64,000 nucleotides of DNA, taken from assembly GCA_046347045.1 (NCBI GenBank), contig JAXMGX010000008.1, forward strand, positions 62,001 to 126,000, written 5' to 3'. The DNA is from ZC4RG30 sp046347045 (GTDB lineage Bacteria > Pseudomonadota > Gammaproteobacteria > Steroidobacterales > Steroidobacteraceae). Within the stretch, counting starts at the first letter, position 1; every line of letters starts with the position of its first letter. The notes under the pieces are model-generated. The model saw only the letters and a list, made by a program, of their open reading frames with translations, was not told where the DNA came from and ran no database searches. Shown here piece after piece: positions 7,405 through 16,416 of the stretch. The translations under genes were made by a program, and so were the position numbers.

Positions 7405-8817
7405 GTGACCGCATTCGACGGTGTCATCGCTGCCAACCGGTTCGGATTCGGCGCACGTGCGGGCGATCTTGCGCGGATCGGCGCACAGGGCAGGCAGTAC
7501 CTGCTGCAGCAGTTGCAGGGTCCCGCGCCGCTGCTGACCGACGCGCTGCCGGCCTCGCATGAGTTGCTCGCGCGGGTGCTGGCCGAACGGGCCACGCTAC
7601 GGCAACCCGCCGGGAACAGACGATCTGCGGCGGTGCAGCCCCCCGCCGTGCAGCCCGCGGCCGTGAAGGCGGCCAAGGCCGTGCGCGAAATCTACCTTCC
7701 GGCCTATGTGGCCGAAGTCAATGCGCGGGCCAATGCCGCCATCACCCGCTCGGCGGACTTCCTCGAGCGCCTGACGCACTTCTGGAGCAATCACTTCGCG
7801 GTGTCCGTGGACAAGGTCGCCGTGCTGGGCCTTGCCGGCGCCATGGAGCGCGAGGCCATCCGCCCGCATGTGCTGGGCAATTTCGCCGACATGCTGCTGG
7901 CCGTGGAACAGCATCCGGCCATGCTGCTGTATCTGGACAATCACATCTCGATTGGTCCGGACTCGCAGGCAGCGAGGCTGGCTGGTGCGCGCGGTCGCGA
8001 CGTGGGGCTGAACGAGAACCTGGGCCGCGAGATTCTCGAACTGCACACACTGGGTGTGGAGGGTGGCTACACGCAGCAGGACGTGCAGCAGCTCGCGGCC
8101 ATCATCACCGGCTGGTCGGTGGGTGGCGAGGCCGGGCGGCTGCGCGGCGGCGAGCCGGGACGCTTCTTCTTCCGCGCGGCGTTCCACCAGCCCGGCGCGC
8201 AGTCGCTGCTTGGCAGGCGCTACGCGGAGGCCGGCGTGGAGCAGGGTGTCGATGCGCTGCGCGACCTGGCGGTGCATCCGCGCACCGCGGCGCACCTGGC
8301 CGGCAAGCTGGCGCGGCACTTCGTGGCCGATGAGCCGTCGCCGGCGCTGGTGTCGAGGTTGCAGAAGGCGTGGCTGGATTCACGTGGCGATCTGCCGAGC
8401 GTCTACCGCGCGCTGATCGAATCCTCCGAGGCGTGGCAATCACCGCTCGCCAAATTCAAGACACCCACCGACTACGTGTATTCCGCGTTCCGCGCCCTGC
8501 AACTGCCCTGGGGCGATCGCAAGGCGGATATCAGGGTGTTCGAGCTGCTGGGTCAGCGCGCCTTCCAGCCCGGTTCGCCGGCAGGCTGGGCCGATCGCAG
8601 CGCCGATTGGGATGGCTCGGCCGCGCTGCTGAAGCGGCTGGAATGGGCGCAGGGACTGGGTCAGCGACTGGGCAGCACGCGCAATGCGGCGCTGATCGCC
8701 GAAAGCTCGCTGGGCGGCGCGCTGTCCGGTGCCACGCGTACCGCCATCTCGCGCGCCCAGGATGGCGCACAGGCGCTGACGTTGCTGCTGGCTGCACCGG
8801 AATTCATGAGGAGATGA
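7405..8817 (+). CDS. DUF1800 family protein
   Basis: 470-residue protein of the DUF1800 family. Family features seen: the start NRFGFGARAGDL, the central RLTHFWSNHFAVS, NENLGREILELHTLGV and GGYTQQDVQQLA blocks, and the C-terminal TDYVYSAFRAL region. The start is GTG, chosen because AAGGAG stands eight bases upstream and the family N-terminus begins here. Function is unknown; the genes nearly always precede a DUF1501 gene, as here, where the stop lies three bases before the next start. No clear signal peptide was seen, although the partner is Tat-exported. Confidence 0.88.
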   Translation: MTAFDGVIAANRFGFGARAGDLARIGAQGRQYLLQQLQGPAPLLTDALPASHELLARVLAERATLRQPAGNRRSAAVQPPAVQPAAVKAAKAVREIYLPAYVAEVNARANAAITRSADFLERLTHFWSNHFAVSVDKVAVLGLAGAMEREAIRPHVLGNFADMLLAVEQHPAMLLYLDNHISIGPDSQAARLAGARGRDVGLNENLGREILELHTLGVEGGYTQQDVQQLAAIITGWSVGGEAGRLRGGEPGRFFFRAAFHQPGAQSLLGRRYAEAGVEQGVDALRDLAVHPRTAAHLAGKLARHFVADEPSPALVSRLQKAWLDSRGDLPSVYRALIESSEAWQSPLAKFKTPTDYVYSAFRALQLPWGDRKADIRVFELLGQRAFQPGSPAGWADRSADWDGSAALLKRLEWAQGLGQRLGSTRNAALIAESSLGGALSGATRTAISRAQDGAQALTLLLAAPEFMRR

Positions 8818-8819
8818 GC

Positions 8820-10064
8820 ATGGTCATCAGTCGACGTGACATCCTGCGTGCCTCGCTTGCAATGGGCATCGCCGCCAGCGGCGGACTCATGGCCTCACGG
8901 GTGTCGTTTGCGGCAACCGGCGCCGGCGAGCAGCGCTTCGTATTCGTGCTGCTGCGGGGCGCTCTCGATGGACTTGCGGCTGTGCCACCCGTCGGCGATC
9001 CGGATTACGCACGACTGCGCGGCGAACTGGCATTTGCCGGGGCTTCCCTGCCGAAGCTCGACGCCACCTTCGCGCTGCACCCCTCGCTGCAGTTCCTCGC
9101 TGAACAATGGCAGGCGAAGCAGCTCGCCGTGGTGCATGCGGTGGCCACGCCGTATCGCGAGCGATCGCACTTCGATGCGCAGGACGTGCTCGAAACCGGC
9201 TTCACGCGACCGCACGCCACGCAGTCCGGATGGTTGAACCGCGCGCTGGCCGGCCTGCCGGTGCCGGCCGCAGCGGCACGCAACAAGGGCGTGGCGCTGG
9301 GCGCGAACATTCCGCTGGTGATGCGCGGCGCCACCGAGGTGGCATCGTGGTCGCCCGGGCGGCTGCCCGACCTCGAAGGCGACACGCTGCAGCGCATTGC
9401 CGATCTCTATGCCGCCGACCCGCTGTTGTCGGTGCGTCTGGCCGATGCGCTGTCGGCCGATGCCATTGCCAATTCCTCCGCCGGCAGTGCAATGGGCGCG
9501 GCCGCGGGCGATGCCGAAATGGCGCGTGCAGCGGACGCCGCGCGGGCCGCGGGTTCGCAGGTGGAGAAAACTGCCCGCGCCACCGCCGGATTCCTCGTGC
9601 AACCCGATGGCCCGCGCGTGGCGGTGTTCGAGACGACCGGCTGGGACACACATGCCAACCAGGGTGCCGAGGCGGGTGTGCTGGCGCTGCGGCTGCGGGC
9701 GCTGGATGCGGGCCTGCGCGCGCTGCGTGAATCGCTGGGCGATGCATGGAACCGCACCGCCGTGCTGGTGGCCACCGAGTTCGGCCGCACCGTGGCCGTG
9801 AATGGCACGCGCGGCACCGATCATGGCACGGGCGCTGCCGCCTTCCTGCTGGGTGGCGCCGTGCGCGGCGGGCGCATCGTGGGAGACTGGCCGGGATTGT
9901 CCGCTGCGGCGCTGTACCAGGGGCGCGACCTCAAACCCACCACCGACATGCGTTCGGTGATGAAGACCGTGCTGCGCGATCACATGCAGGTGCCGCAGCG
10001 ACTGCTGGACGATTCGGTTTTCCCCGACAGTGACGCGGCTGGTTACCTGAAAGGCCTGGTATAG
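8820..10064 (+). CDS. DUF1501 family protein, Tat-exported
   Basis: 414 residues. The N-terminus has a twin-arginine signal (SRRDIL followed by a hydrophobic stretch and a cleavage site near SFAATG), so the folded protein should be exported to the periplasm. The body is DUF1501, a family related to sulfatases and alkaline phosphatases: GALDGLAAVPPVGDPDY, HPSLQFLAEQWQAKQLAVVHAV, ETTGWDTHANQG and the GTDHGTGAAAFLLGG block near the C-terminus. GAGGAG ends six bases before the ATG chosen here; another ATG six bases earlier overlaps the DUF1800 stop but sits on the ribosome-binding site. It forms a two-gene operon with DUF1800. Substrate unknown. Confidence 0.88.
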   Translation: MVISRRDILRASLAMGIAASGGLMASRVSFAATGAGEQRFVFVLLRGALDGLAAVPPVGDPDYARLRGELAFAGASLPKLDATFALHPSLQFLAEQWQAKQLAVVHAVATPYRERSHFDAQDVLETGFTRPHATQSGWLNRALAGLPVPAAAARNKGVALGANIPLVMRGATEVASWSPGRLPDLEGDTLQRIADLYAADPLLSVRLADALSADAIANSSAGSAMGAAAGDAEMARAADAARAAGSQVEKTARATAGFLVQPDGPRVAVFETTGWDTHANQGAEAGVLALRLRALDAGLRALRESLGDAWNRTAVLVATEFGRTVAVNGTRGTDHGTGAAAFLLGGAVRGGRIVGDWPGLSAAALYQGRDLKPTTDMRSVMKTVLRDHMQVPQRLLDDSVFPDSDAAGYLKGLV

Positions 10065-10105
10065 CGGCGCACGGCGCAAGGCCATCGACCCGTCCGGAGC
10101 GCCTG

Positions 10106-11668
10106 TCAGTGCGCGCCGCCGGTGCCCACCGCGCGGAAGGGTGGGCGTGCCAGCCACACCAGCGGTATCAGGACCACGAACAGCACCGCCATGATCAGGA
10201 AGATGTCATTGGCGCCCAGTGTCTGCGCCTGCGTATTGAGCACACGGGCGGTACTGGCCAGCGCGCCATCGCCGGTGATGCCCGCCTGCGCCATCTGCGC
10301 CTGATAGTTCGCCCAGGCTACTGAATCGGGGGTGATGTGCTCGGTCAGCGTGGCGTAGTGGTGTTCCGAGCGATCGGTCCACAGGAACACGCAGACCGCG
10401 GTGGAGATGCTGCCGGCGAAGGTGCGCACGAAATTCGACAGCCCCGCTGCAGAGGCGATCTCGGCCGGCGAGATGCCGGCCATGATGATCTGGTTCAGCG
10501 GCAGGAAGAACAGCGGCAGGCCGAATCCCATGATGAAGCGCGGCAAGGCAATCTGGCCGAACGAGGCCTGCTCGGTCTGCCGCGCGAACCACAGCATCAT
10601 CGCCGCCATGATGCAGAACGAAAACGTGGGCGCGGCCCTGAGGTTGATCCGATGCAGGTTCCGGCCCACGTAGGGCGCCATCACCAGCGCCACCAGCCCG
10701 ATGGGGGCCATCGCGAATCCCGCCCAGGTACTGGTGTAGTTCAGCGCGGTCTGCAGCCACAGCGGGAAGATCACGTTCACGCCCATGAAGGCGAAGTAGG
10801 CGATGGCGATGCACACCGTGCCCACGCGGAAATTGCGGCGCTGGAACAGGTGCAGGTCGACGATGGGATGCTTGTCGGTGAGTTCCCAGGGGATCAGGAA
10901 GGTGATGGCCACCACGCCGATGACGGCGGCGATGATGATCTCGTTGGAGTGGAACCAGTCCTTCTCGTTGCCATTGTCGAGCATGAACTGCAGCGCGCCC
11001 ACCCCGATCACCAGCAGCGCCAGTCCCACCGCATCCACCGGCACTTTCACCCGCAGCGATTCGCGGTGTCGCAGCAGCAGCCAGCTCACGCTGGCGGCCG
11101 CCAGGCCCACCGGCGCGTTGATGTAGAACAGCCACGGCCACGAGAAATTGTCGGTGATCCAGCCGCCCAGTACGGGCCCCACGATGGGCGCGACAATCAC
11201 CACCATCGCCCATAGTCCCAGCGCGAGGCCGCGCAGGTGTACGGGGTAGTTGCGCAGCAGCAGTGCCTGCGCCACCGACATCATCGGTCCGGAGACCAGG
11301 CCCTGCATCAGTCGCGCGGCGATCAGCATGGGCATGCTGGTGGCAAGGCCGCAGATCATGCTGAACACGATGAACAGCAGGTTCGAAATCACGAAGGTGC
11401 GAACTTCGCCGAAGCGGCGGCCGATCCAGCCTGCCAACGGCTGCACCACCGCGGCAGCGAGCAGATAGGAGCTGATCGCCCAGGTGCCTTCCGAGGGGCT
11501 GACGCCCAGGCTGCCCGCGATCGACGGGATGGAGACATTGACGATGGTCATGTCGAGTATCTCCATGAAACTCGACACGCCGATGGCGATGGACAGGAAT
11601 ACCAGCGCGCTGCCACGCAGCGGCGGATATTCGCCGGGCGGCAGGGGCTTGGTGGCGGCGTCGGCCAT
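10106..11668 (-). CDS. emrB: DHA2-family multidrug efflux permease, EmrB-like
   Basis: 520-residue inner-membrane transporter of the major facilitator superfamily, DHA2 branch (14 segments in the family). The acidic residue in the first segment (MEILDMTIVNVSIPSIAGSL), motif A in the loop after segment 2 (GWIGRRFGEVR) and the motif C-type segment (GPVLGGWITD) are present. It would export drugs by proton antiport through the EmrA-like adaptor and the NodT-like outer-membrane channel encoded just upstream. It is the last gene of the marR operon, six bases after emrA, and converges with DUF1501. The substrate cannot be predicted from sequence. Confidence 0.92.
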   Translation of the reverse strand: MADAATKPLPPGEYPPLRGSALVFLSIAIGVSSFMEILDMTIVNVSIPSIAGSLGVSPSEGTWAISSYLLAAAVVQPLAGWIGRRFGEVRTFVISNLLFIVFSMICGLATSMPMLIAARLMQGLVSGPMMSVAQALLLRNYPVHLRGLALGLWAMVVIVAPIVGPVLGGWITDNFSWPWLFYINAPVGLAAASVSWLLLRHRESLRVKVPVDAVGLALLVIGVGALQFMLDNGNEKDWFHSNEIIIAAVIGVVAITFLIPWELTDKHPIVDLHLFQRRNFRVGTVCIAIAYFAFMGVNVIFPLWLQTALNYTSTWAGFAMAPIGLVALVMAPYVGRNLHRINLRAAPTFSFCIMAAMMLWFARQTEQASFGQIALPRFIMGFGLPLFFLPLNQIIMAGISPAEIASAAGLSNFVRTFAGSISTAVCVFLWTDRSEHHYATLTEHITPDSVAWANYQAQMAQAGITGDGALASTARVLNTQAQTLGANDIFLIMAVLFVVLIPLVWLARPPFRAVGTGGAH

Positions 11669-11674
11669 TGCGGC

Positions 11675-12862
11675 TCAGCGCCCGCTGTTGGCGCGGATGA
11701 TGGCGTCGGCTGCGGCCTTGGCGGCGGCCATGTCCTGTGCGTACGAGACGGTGTTCTCGTGGATGTCCGACACCGGCTCTGCCGCCAGCACTACGCCGCT
11801 GCGGTCATGCGTGTCGACGGTCGTGGTGGTCGACAGCCCGATGCGCAGCGGATGCTTCGCGAGTTCCTCCGGCTGCAGCGCGATCTTCACCGGAACGCGT
11901 TGCACCACCTTGATCCAGTTGCCCGAGGCATTCTGCGGCGGCAGCAGCGAGAACGCGGCGCCGGTACCGGCCGAAAGCCCGATGACCCTGCCGTGGAAAA
12001 CCGTGGCACCGCCGTAGACGTCGGTGATGATGCGCGCGGGCTGGCCGATGCGCAGGTGGCGCAGCTGGCCCTCCTTGAAGTTGGCCTCCACCCACACGTC
12101 CTGCAGCGGGATCACCGTCATCAGCGGCTCGCCGGTGGCGATGCGCTGGCCGAGCTGCACGCTGCGCTGGGCGACGAAGCCGTCGATGGGGGAGACGATG
12201 CGCGTGCGCTGCAACGCCAGCCAGGCTTCACGGTAGCTGGCTGCGGCGGCCAGCACCGCGGGGTTTTCCACCAGCGGCACGTCGTCCACCAGCGCGCGCG
12301 CGGCACGCGCCTGCTGTTGCGCCTGCGCGAGCTGGGCCTGTGCCAGTTCCACGGCATCGCGTGCATGACGCACTTCCTCGCCGGCCACCGCCTGGTCGGC
12401 CAGCAGCGGTTCGCGTTCTGCCAGGTCCTGCTGCGCACGGCGCACGTCGAGCTGGCGCGCGGCGATGGTGGCGTCGAACTGCGAGGACTGCGCCTGCTGC
12501 GCGCGTACCTGGCGCACGGTCTGACCCAGCGCCGCAGCGGCGCGGTCGAGCGCCTGCTGCGCATCGGTGGGGTCGATCCTCAGCAGCATCTGTCCGGCTT
12601 TCACGCGCGAGGTATTGCGCACGAACACCTCGACCACCGTGCCCGAGAGCTGCGAGGAGATGCGTACCTGGTTGCCGGTGACATAGGCATCGTCGGTCTT
12701 CTCGCGCAGCGAGAAGACGAAGTATTCCAGCGCGATCCAGGTCAGGCCTGCGACCAGGAAGATGGTCATCAGGATCAGCAGTATCCGGCGACGCTTGCCG
12801 TTGCCGTTGCCGTTCTCGTTGCCGGCGACTGCCGGGGCGGGTGTGGTGGGGGTGTCGCTCAC
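11675..12862 (-). CDS. emrA: HlyD-family membrane fusion protein, EmrA-like
   Basis: 395-residue periplasmic adaptor. A short cytoplasmic N-terminus rich in Gly and Asn is followed by one membrane anchor (ILLILMTIFLVAGLTWIALEYF), a lipoyl half (DAYVTGNQVRISSQLSGTVVEV), a long coiled-coil hairpin rich in Ala and Gln (about residues 85-190) and the second lipoyl half (IVSPIDGFVAQRSVQLGQRI). This is the EmrA architecture, bridging the inner-membrane pump to the outer-membrane channel. Its start overlaps the end of the nodT-like gene by four bases, which suggests translational coupling. Confidence 0.93.
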   Translation of the reverse strand: MSDTPTTPAPAVAGNENGNGNGKRRRILLILMTIFLVAGLTWIALEYFVFSLREKTDDAYVTGNQVRISSQLSGTVVEVFVRNTSRVKAGQMLLRIDPTDAQQALDRAAAALGQTVRQVRAQQAQSSQFDATIAARQLDVRRAQQDLAEREPLLADQAVAGEEVRHARDAVELAQAQLAQAQQQARAARALVDDVPLVENPAVLAAAASYREAWLALQRTRIVSPIDGFVAQRSVQLGQRIATGEPLMTVIPLQDVWVEANFKEGQLRHLRIGQPARIITDVYGGATVFHGRVIGLSAGTGAAFSLLPPQNASGNWIKVVQRVPVKIALQPEELAKHPLRIGLSTTTTVDTHDRSGVVLAAEPVSDIHENTVSYAQDMAAAKAAADAIIRANSGR

Positions 12863-14268
12863 TTTGAACCGGGCTCCTGCTCTGAATAGCCGCCGCCCAG
12901 CGCCGCAATCAGCTGGATGTCGGCGGTCACGCGTTCGTACTCGATCTGCACCAGCGAATCCTGCGCGGCCAGAAGCTGCGTGCGGGCCGCGAGCTGCGGT
13001 CCGCGATGCGTCAGCCCGCCGCTGACGCGCGCGCTGGCGCTTGCCAGCAGCGCATCGGCCGCGGCGCGCGCGCGTTCGCGCAGCGCCTGCTGCGCGGCGG
13101 TGGCGGCGACGCGCTGCGCGGCACTGCCCAGTTCGCGCGCGGCCGTGACCACGGCGTCGTTGTAGGCGGCCACGGCCTCGGCCAGCGCGGCGCGGGCCGC
13201 GCCATGCCGCGCATCGCGCAGCCCGGCGTCGAACAGCGGCAGGTTCAGCGCGGCACCCAGGCGCGGCGCGGCCGATCCGGTTTCGAGCAGCTTGCCCAGG
13301 TCGATCGATGACAATCCGGCCAGCGCATGCAGCGAGATGTCGGGGTAGTAGCTGGCACGGATCACATCGGTCTCGCGCGTCGCGGCTTCGATGCGCCAGC
13401 GGCTTGCCACCACATCCGGCCGGTGCGCCAGGAGGTCGATGCCGGTACGGGCGGGCAGGCCCGCGTCGATGCGTGGCAGCGCGCGCGGCACCATCGCCGG
13501 CAACGCCGATTCATCGCTGGCCGTCAATGCCGCCAGCGCCACCACGCGCAGGCGCTGCGAGAGCTGCAGCAGCGCCAGGGCTTCTTCGGCCGCCGCCTGT
13601 TGCTGGTCGAGCTGGCGCAGCGAATCGGGAGTTTCGAGCCGCGCGCCAATGCGGCGCTCCGACAGTCTGCGCTGGTCGGCAAGCAGCGCCAGATGCTGCC
13701 GCGCCAGCTCGATGCGGGCCGCATCGGCCTGCCAGCCGAAGTACTCCTGGACCACCGAGCCTGAAATCGCCACTTCGGCCGCGCGTTGTTCCGCGGCGGC
13801 CGAGCGGGTGCGATCGAGCGCGGCATCGATGCTGGCGCGCTGCGCACCCCACCAGTCGAGCTGGTAGCGCACCGAAAGGCCCAGGTCGGATTGGTTGTAC
13901 CAGTTGAAGCCCAGGAACTCGGTGGGCAGCAGGCCGTTGTCCGACAACCGCAGGCGATCGAACTGCCCGGTGAGCTGCACCTGCGCGCCCTGCGCCGCGC
14001 CGGCGATGCGCACCTGTTCGCGGGCGGCGGTGATGCGCGCGGCGGCCGCCGCGATGCGCGGCGCGCCGGCCAGGGCGCGCTCCACCAGCTGCGCCAGCAC
14101 CGCGTCGTCGTACTTGCGCCACCACTGCGCATCGGGCCAGGCACCCTGCGGCAGCGGGGCGCCCTGCAGCGCCAGGGGCGCATCGCCGCGCACTGCAGGT
14201 TCGATCTTCGGTGGCACGGCGCAGGCCGCGAGCAGCAGCGCCGCGGTGGTTGCGAGCAGGGGTTTCAT
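12859..14268 (-). CDS. NodT-family efflux outer-membrane lipoprotein
   Basis: 469-residue outer-membrane factor. The signal ends in a lipobox (LLLAACAV, Cys16), so the mature protein is lipidated. Two similar halves of outer-membrane efflux protein repeats follow (starting near WWRKYDDAVLAQLVERAL and again near LLAHRPDVVASRWRIEAA), rich in Ala, Gln and Arg and helical, as in TolC-like channels. The LAHRPDV motif is diagnostic of the NodT/OprM group. It completes a tripartite pump with the downstream EmrA and EmrB proteins. Its start overlaps the marR stop by four bases. Confidence 0.93.
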   Translation of the reverse strand: MKPLLATTAALLLAACAVPPKIEPAVRGDAPLALQGAPLPQGAWPDAQWWRKYDDAVLAQLVERALAGAPRIAAAAARITAAREQVRIAGAAQGAQVQLTGQFDRLRLSDNGLLPTEFLGFNWYNQSDLGLSVRYQLDWWGAQRASIDAALDRTRSAAAEQRAAEVAISGSVVQEYFGWQADAARIELARQHLALLADQRRLSERRIGARLETPDSLRQLDQQQAAAEEALALLQLSQRLRVVALAALTASDESALPAMVPRALPRIDAGLPARTGIDLLAHRPDVVASRWRIEAATRETDVIRASYYPDISLHALAGLSSIDLGKLLETGSAAPRLGAALNLPLFDAGLRDARHGAARAALAEAVAAYNDAVVTAARELGSAAQRVAATAAQQALRERARAAADALLASASARVSGGLTHRGPQLAARTQLLAAQDSLVQIEYERVTADIQLIAALGGGYSEQEPGSK

Positions 14269-14798
14269 GCCACGCGGGCGTCGCGGCCCGCCTCGCAGCT
14301 ACCCAGTGCGTCGATGCCCTGCAGCAGCCGCGTCAGGCTGGCCAGCAGGCGCTTTTTCTCCGCGGCGCTGATGCCGTGGAAGGCTTCGCTGACACGCGCG
14401 CTCATCGCCGGCAGCAGCTTGTCGAGCAGCCGCCGGCCGCTGGCACGCAGCGTGAGCTGCATGCGGCGCCGGTCTTTGGCATCGAGGCTGCGCGACACGA
14501 AGCCGCGGCGCACCAGCGTGTCGCAGATGCGCGTGAGGTTGGCCGGGCTCTGCGCCAGCGCCGCGCACAGGTCGCGCGGGCAGGCCGAGCCGCCCTGTGC
14601 GTACAGCGCGGCCAGCACTCGGTATTCGGGTTCGGCCAGGCCTTCCGGCCTGAGCACACGGTCCAGGCCCGCGTTCAGGTCGCGGCCCAGGATGACGGCC
14701 ACGCGACAGATCATCAGCTCCGTGACGGGCAGTTCGGGCACGCGGCGCGCGATGCCGCGCAGGTTGGCGGCGACATGGGGCAGTTGCGATGCGGGCAA
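14265..14798 (-). CDS. MarR-family transcriptional repressor of the efflux operon
   Basis: 177-residue winged-helix regulator. The DNA-binding part runs through LAEPEYRVLAALY, the recognition-helix region CAALAQSPANLTRICDTLVRRGFV and the wing SLDAKDRRRMQLTL, all typical of MarR; long C-terminal helices dimerise. The reading frame stays open upstream, but the only ATG in frame (at 14873) lies upstream of a good promoter whose -10 and operator would then be coding. A TTG at 14798, about 20 bases after the predicted transcription start, gives the usual MarR length and is chosen here; no strong Shine-Dalgarno sequence precedes it. It heads the operon marR-nodT-emrA-emrB and probably represses it, released by a pump substrate. 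Confidence 0.85.
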   Translation of the reverse strand: MPASQLPHVAANLRGIARRVPELPVTELMICRVAVILGRDLNAGLDRVLRPEGLAEPEYRVLAALYAQGGSACPRDLCAALAQSPANLTRICDTLVRRGFVSRSLDAKDRRRMQLTLRASGRRLLDKLLPAMSARVSEAFHGISAAEKKRLLASLTRLLQGIDALGSCEAGRDARVA

Positions 14799-14823
14799 GG
14801 GAATGATCCGGATATCAGGTGGC

Positions 14824-14847
14824 GAATATTTTAGGCCTGAAATATTC
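14824..14847. promoter_or_regulatory. Palindromic operator of the MarR efflux operon
   Basis: A 24-base palindrome with one mismatch in twelve pairs: arms GAATATTTT and GAAATATTC around AGGCCT. It is strikingly AT-rich in GC-rich surroundings, covers the -10 element and half the spacer of the promoter, and has the size and symmetry expected for a MarR dimer. Binding would block RNA polymerase, giving autoregulation of the four-gene operon. Symmetry is read directly; the bound protein is inferred. Confidence 0.8.
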
Positions 14848-14856
14848 AGTTGTGAA
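14828..14856 (-). promoter_or_regulatory. Sigma-70 promoter of the marR-nodT-emrA-emrB operon
   Basis: On the minus strand a -35 TTCACA (14856-14851, five of six consensus bases) is followed by exactly 17 bases and a -10 TAAAAT (14833-14828, five of six). Transcription should start near 14821, about 23 bases before the TTG chosen for marR. This is the clearest promoter in the window. Confidence 0.75.
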
Positions 14857-14894
14857 GTGATTTGGCCGCGCAACCCTGTAGGACGGCGCGGGAT

Positions 14895-16106
14895 TCAGGC
14901 GGGGCGGGTGACCTGCAGCGTGCGGCGGTGGCCCAGTGCCAGGCCCAGCAGTGCGCCGGTGGCGGCGATCAGCAGCGTGGGTGTCAGCGACAGCCGCGTG
15001 GCCACCTGGCCCCACAGCATGCTGCCGAGCGCGAGGCAGCCGTACAGCGCGGTGGTATACAGCGCCATGCCGCGGGCACGTACCCAGTCGGGCACCGCAA
15101 GCTGCGCTGCCACGTTCAGCGACGACAGTCCGGCGATCCACGAGGCGCCGGCCAGCAGTGCCGTCAGCATTCCCAGCAGCGGCACATGGAACAGCGCAAA
15201 ACCGGCCAGGGACGCCACCGTGCCGAGGATGCCCAGCAGCAGAACCCGGTCGAGACCATAGCGGTGGCGCAGGCGCGGCAGCAGCAACGCCCCCGCCACC
15301 GCTCCGGCACCAATGCAGCCGGTGAGCACGCCGAACAGGCTCGGTCCGCCATGAAGCTGCTGCCGCGCGATCAGCGGCAGCAGTGCCCAGTAGGCGCTGC
15401 CGAAGGAATAGAACAGCAGCGAACGCAGCAGCGTGTTCTGCAGTGCCTGATTCTGCGCCGCGTGGGCGAGACCCTCGCGCAGCGACGCCAGGAATGACTG
15501 CTGCTCCGCGCGCGGCGCGGCCGGCGTCGTCTGCCAGATCCACAGCGCGCCGATCACCGCCACGAAACTCAGCGCATTGATGAGGAACGGCCAGGCGATG
15601 CCGAAGGCCACGATGATCAAGCCACCCAGCGCCGGGCCGATGGCGCGGGAGATATTGATGCCCACGGCATGCAGCGCCACCGCGGGCTGCAGGTCCTCCC
15701 TGGGCACCAGCTTCGGGATGATGGACTGCCAGGTCGGCGACATCACCGCGGTGCACAGCCCCATGCCGAAGGTGATGGCCAGCAGCAGCCCTTCGCCGGC
15801 GGCGCCAGAGAGCACCAGCAGGCCCAGCGCCGTCGCCAGCACCAGCATGATGATCTGCACCACGATCAGCAGCCGCCGCTTGTCCATGCGGTCGGCCAGC
15901 GTGCCCGCCGGCAGTGCCAGCAGGCACACGGGCAGCGTGCTGGCCGACTGCACCAGCGCCACCATGATGGGTGTGGGGTCGAGCGTGGTCATGAACCAGC
16001 CGGCCGCCATGTCGTGCATCCAGCTACCGATGTTCGATATCAGCGACGCGCCCCACAGCAGCGTGAAGTCGCGGTGACGGAAAGGACTCCAGGCCGACGC
16101 GGACAA
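14895..16106 (-). CDS. MFS transporter of the MFS_3/EntS-like type
   Basis: 403-residue inner-membrane protein with about twelve hydrophobic segments. The N-terminus FRHRDFTLLWGASLISNIGSWM, the loop motif GTLADRMDKRRLL and the segment WPFLINALSFVAVIGALWIW are typical of the MFS_3 group that includes the enterobactin exporter EntS. Substrate unknown. It is read in the same direction as, and ends about 40 bases before, the promoter of the marR efflux operon, and starts four bases after DUF1330, with which it is probably co-transcribed. No siderophore genes are nearby, so a siderophore role is not supported. Confidence 0.88.
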   Translation of the reverse strand: MSASAWSPFRHRDFTLLWGASLISNIGSWMHDMAAGWFMTTLDPTPIMVALVQSASTLPVCLLALPAGTLADRMDKRRLLIVVQIIMLVLATALGLLVLSGAAGEGLLLAITFGMGLCTAVMSPTWQSIIPKLVPREDLQPAVALHAVGINISRAIGPALGGLIIVAFGIAWPFLINALSFVAVIGALWIWQTTPAAPRAEQQSFLASLREGLAHAAQNQALQNTLLRSLLFYSFGSAYWALLPLIARQQLHGGPSLFGVLTGCIGAGAVAGALLLPRLRHRYGLDRVLLLGILGTVASLAGFALFHVPLLGMLTALLAGASWIAGLSSLNVAAQLAVPDWVRARGMALYTTALYGCLALGSMLWGQVATRLSLTPTLLIAATGALLGLALGHRRTLQVTRPA

Positions 16107-16110
16107 AGCG

Positions 16111-16398
16111 CTACAGCCCCTGCAGCACGAACACGCGGTAATCGCCGGCCTTGAAGCGGTGCTGCACCGCCTTCTGGTACGCAGGGCTTCGATACCAGGC
16201 CAGTGCCGCCTCGTAGCTCTCGAACTCGGCGATCACCGCGCCCTCGATGGGCGGACCCTCGAGCTGCTCGAGCTTGCCGTAGATGGCCAACGGGCGCACG
16301 GGATGGCCCTCGAGCGTGCCCGGCACCGCCGCCATGTACCGCTCGAACTCTGCCGGGTCCTTCATTCGGTCGCGCATGAAAACAATGTAGGCAGCCAT
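16111..16398 (-). CDS. DUF1330 family protein
   Basis: 95-residue ferredoxin-like alpha/beta-barrel type protein of the DUF1330 family. The N-terminus AAYIVFMRDRMKDPAEFERYM and the C-terminal YRSPAYQKAVQHRFKAGDYRV block are diagnostic. Members are small soluble proteins of unknown function. It lies 18 bases after ettA and four bases before the MFS_3 gene on the same strand. Confidence 0.88.
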   Translation of the reverse strand: MAAYIVFMRDRMKDPAEFERYMAAVPGTLEGHPVRPLAIYGKLEQLEGPPIEGAVIAEFESYEAALAWYRSPAYQKAVQHRFKAGDYRVFVLQGL

Positions 16399-16416
16399 GG
16401 TCCGTCCTTTGCGCCG

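Noticed and set aside
11237..12889. A 550-codon plus-strand frame opposite emrA and emrB
   Set aside because: Antisense to two well-defined pump genes, with composition typical of shadow frames and no homology seen.
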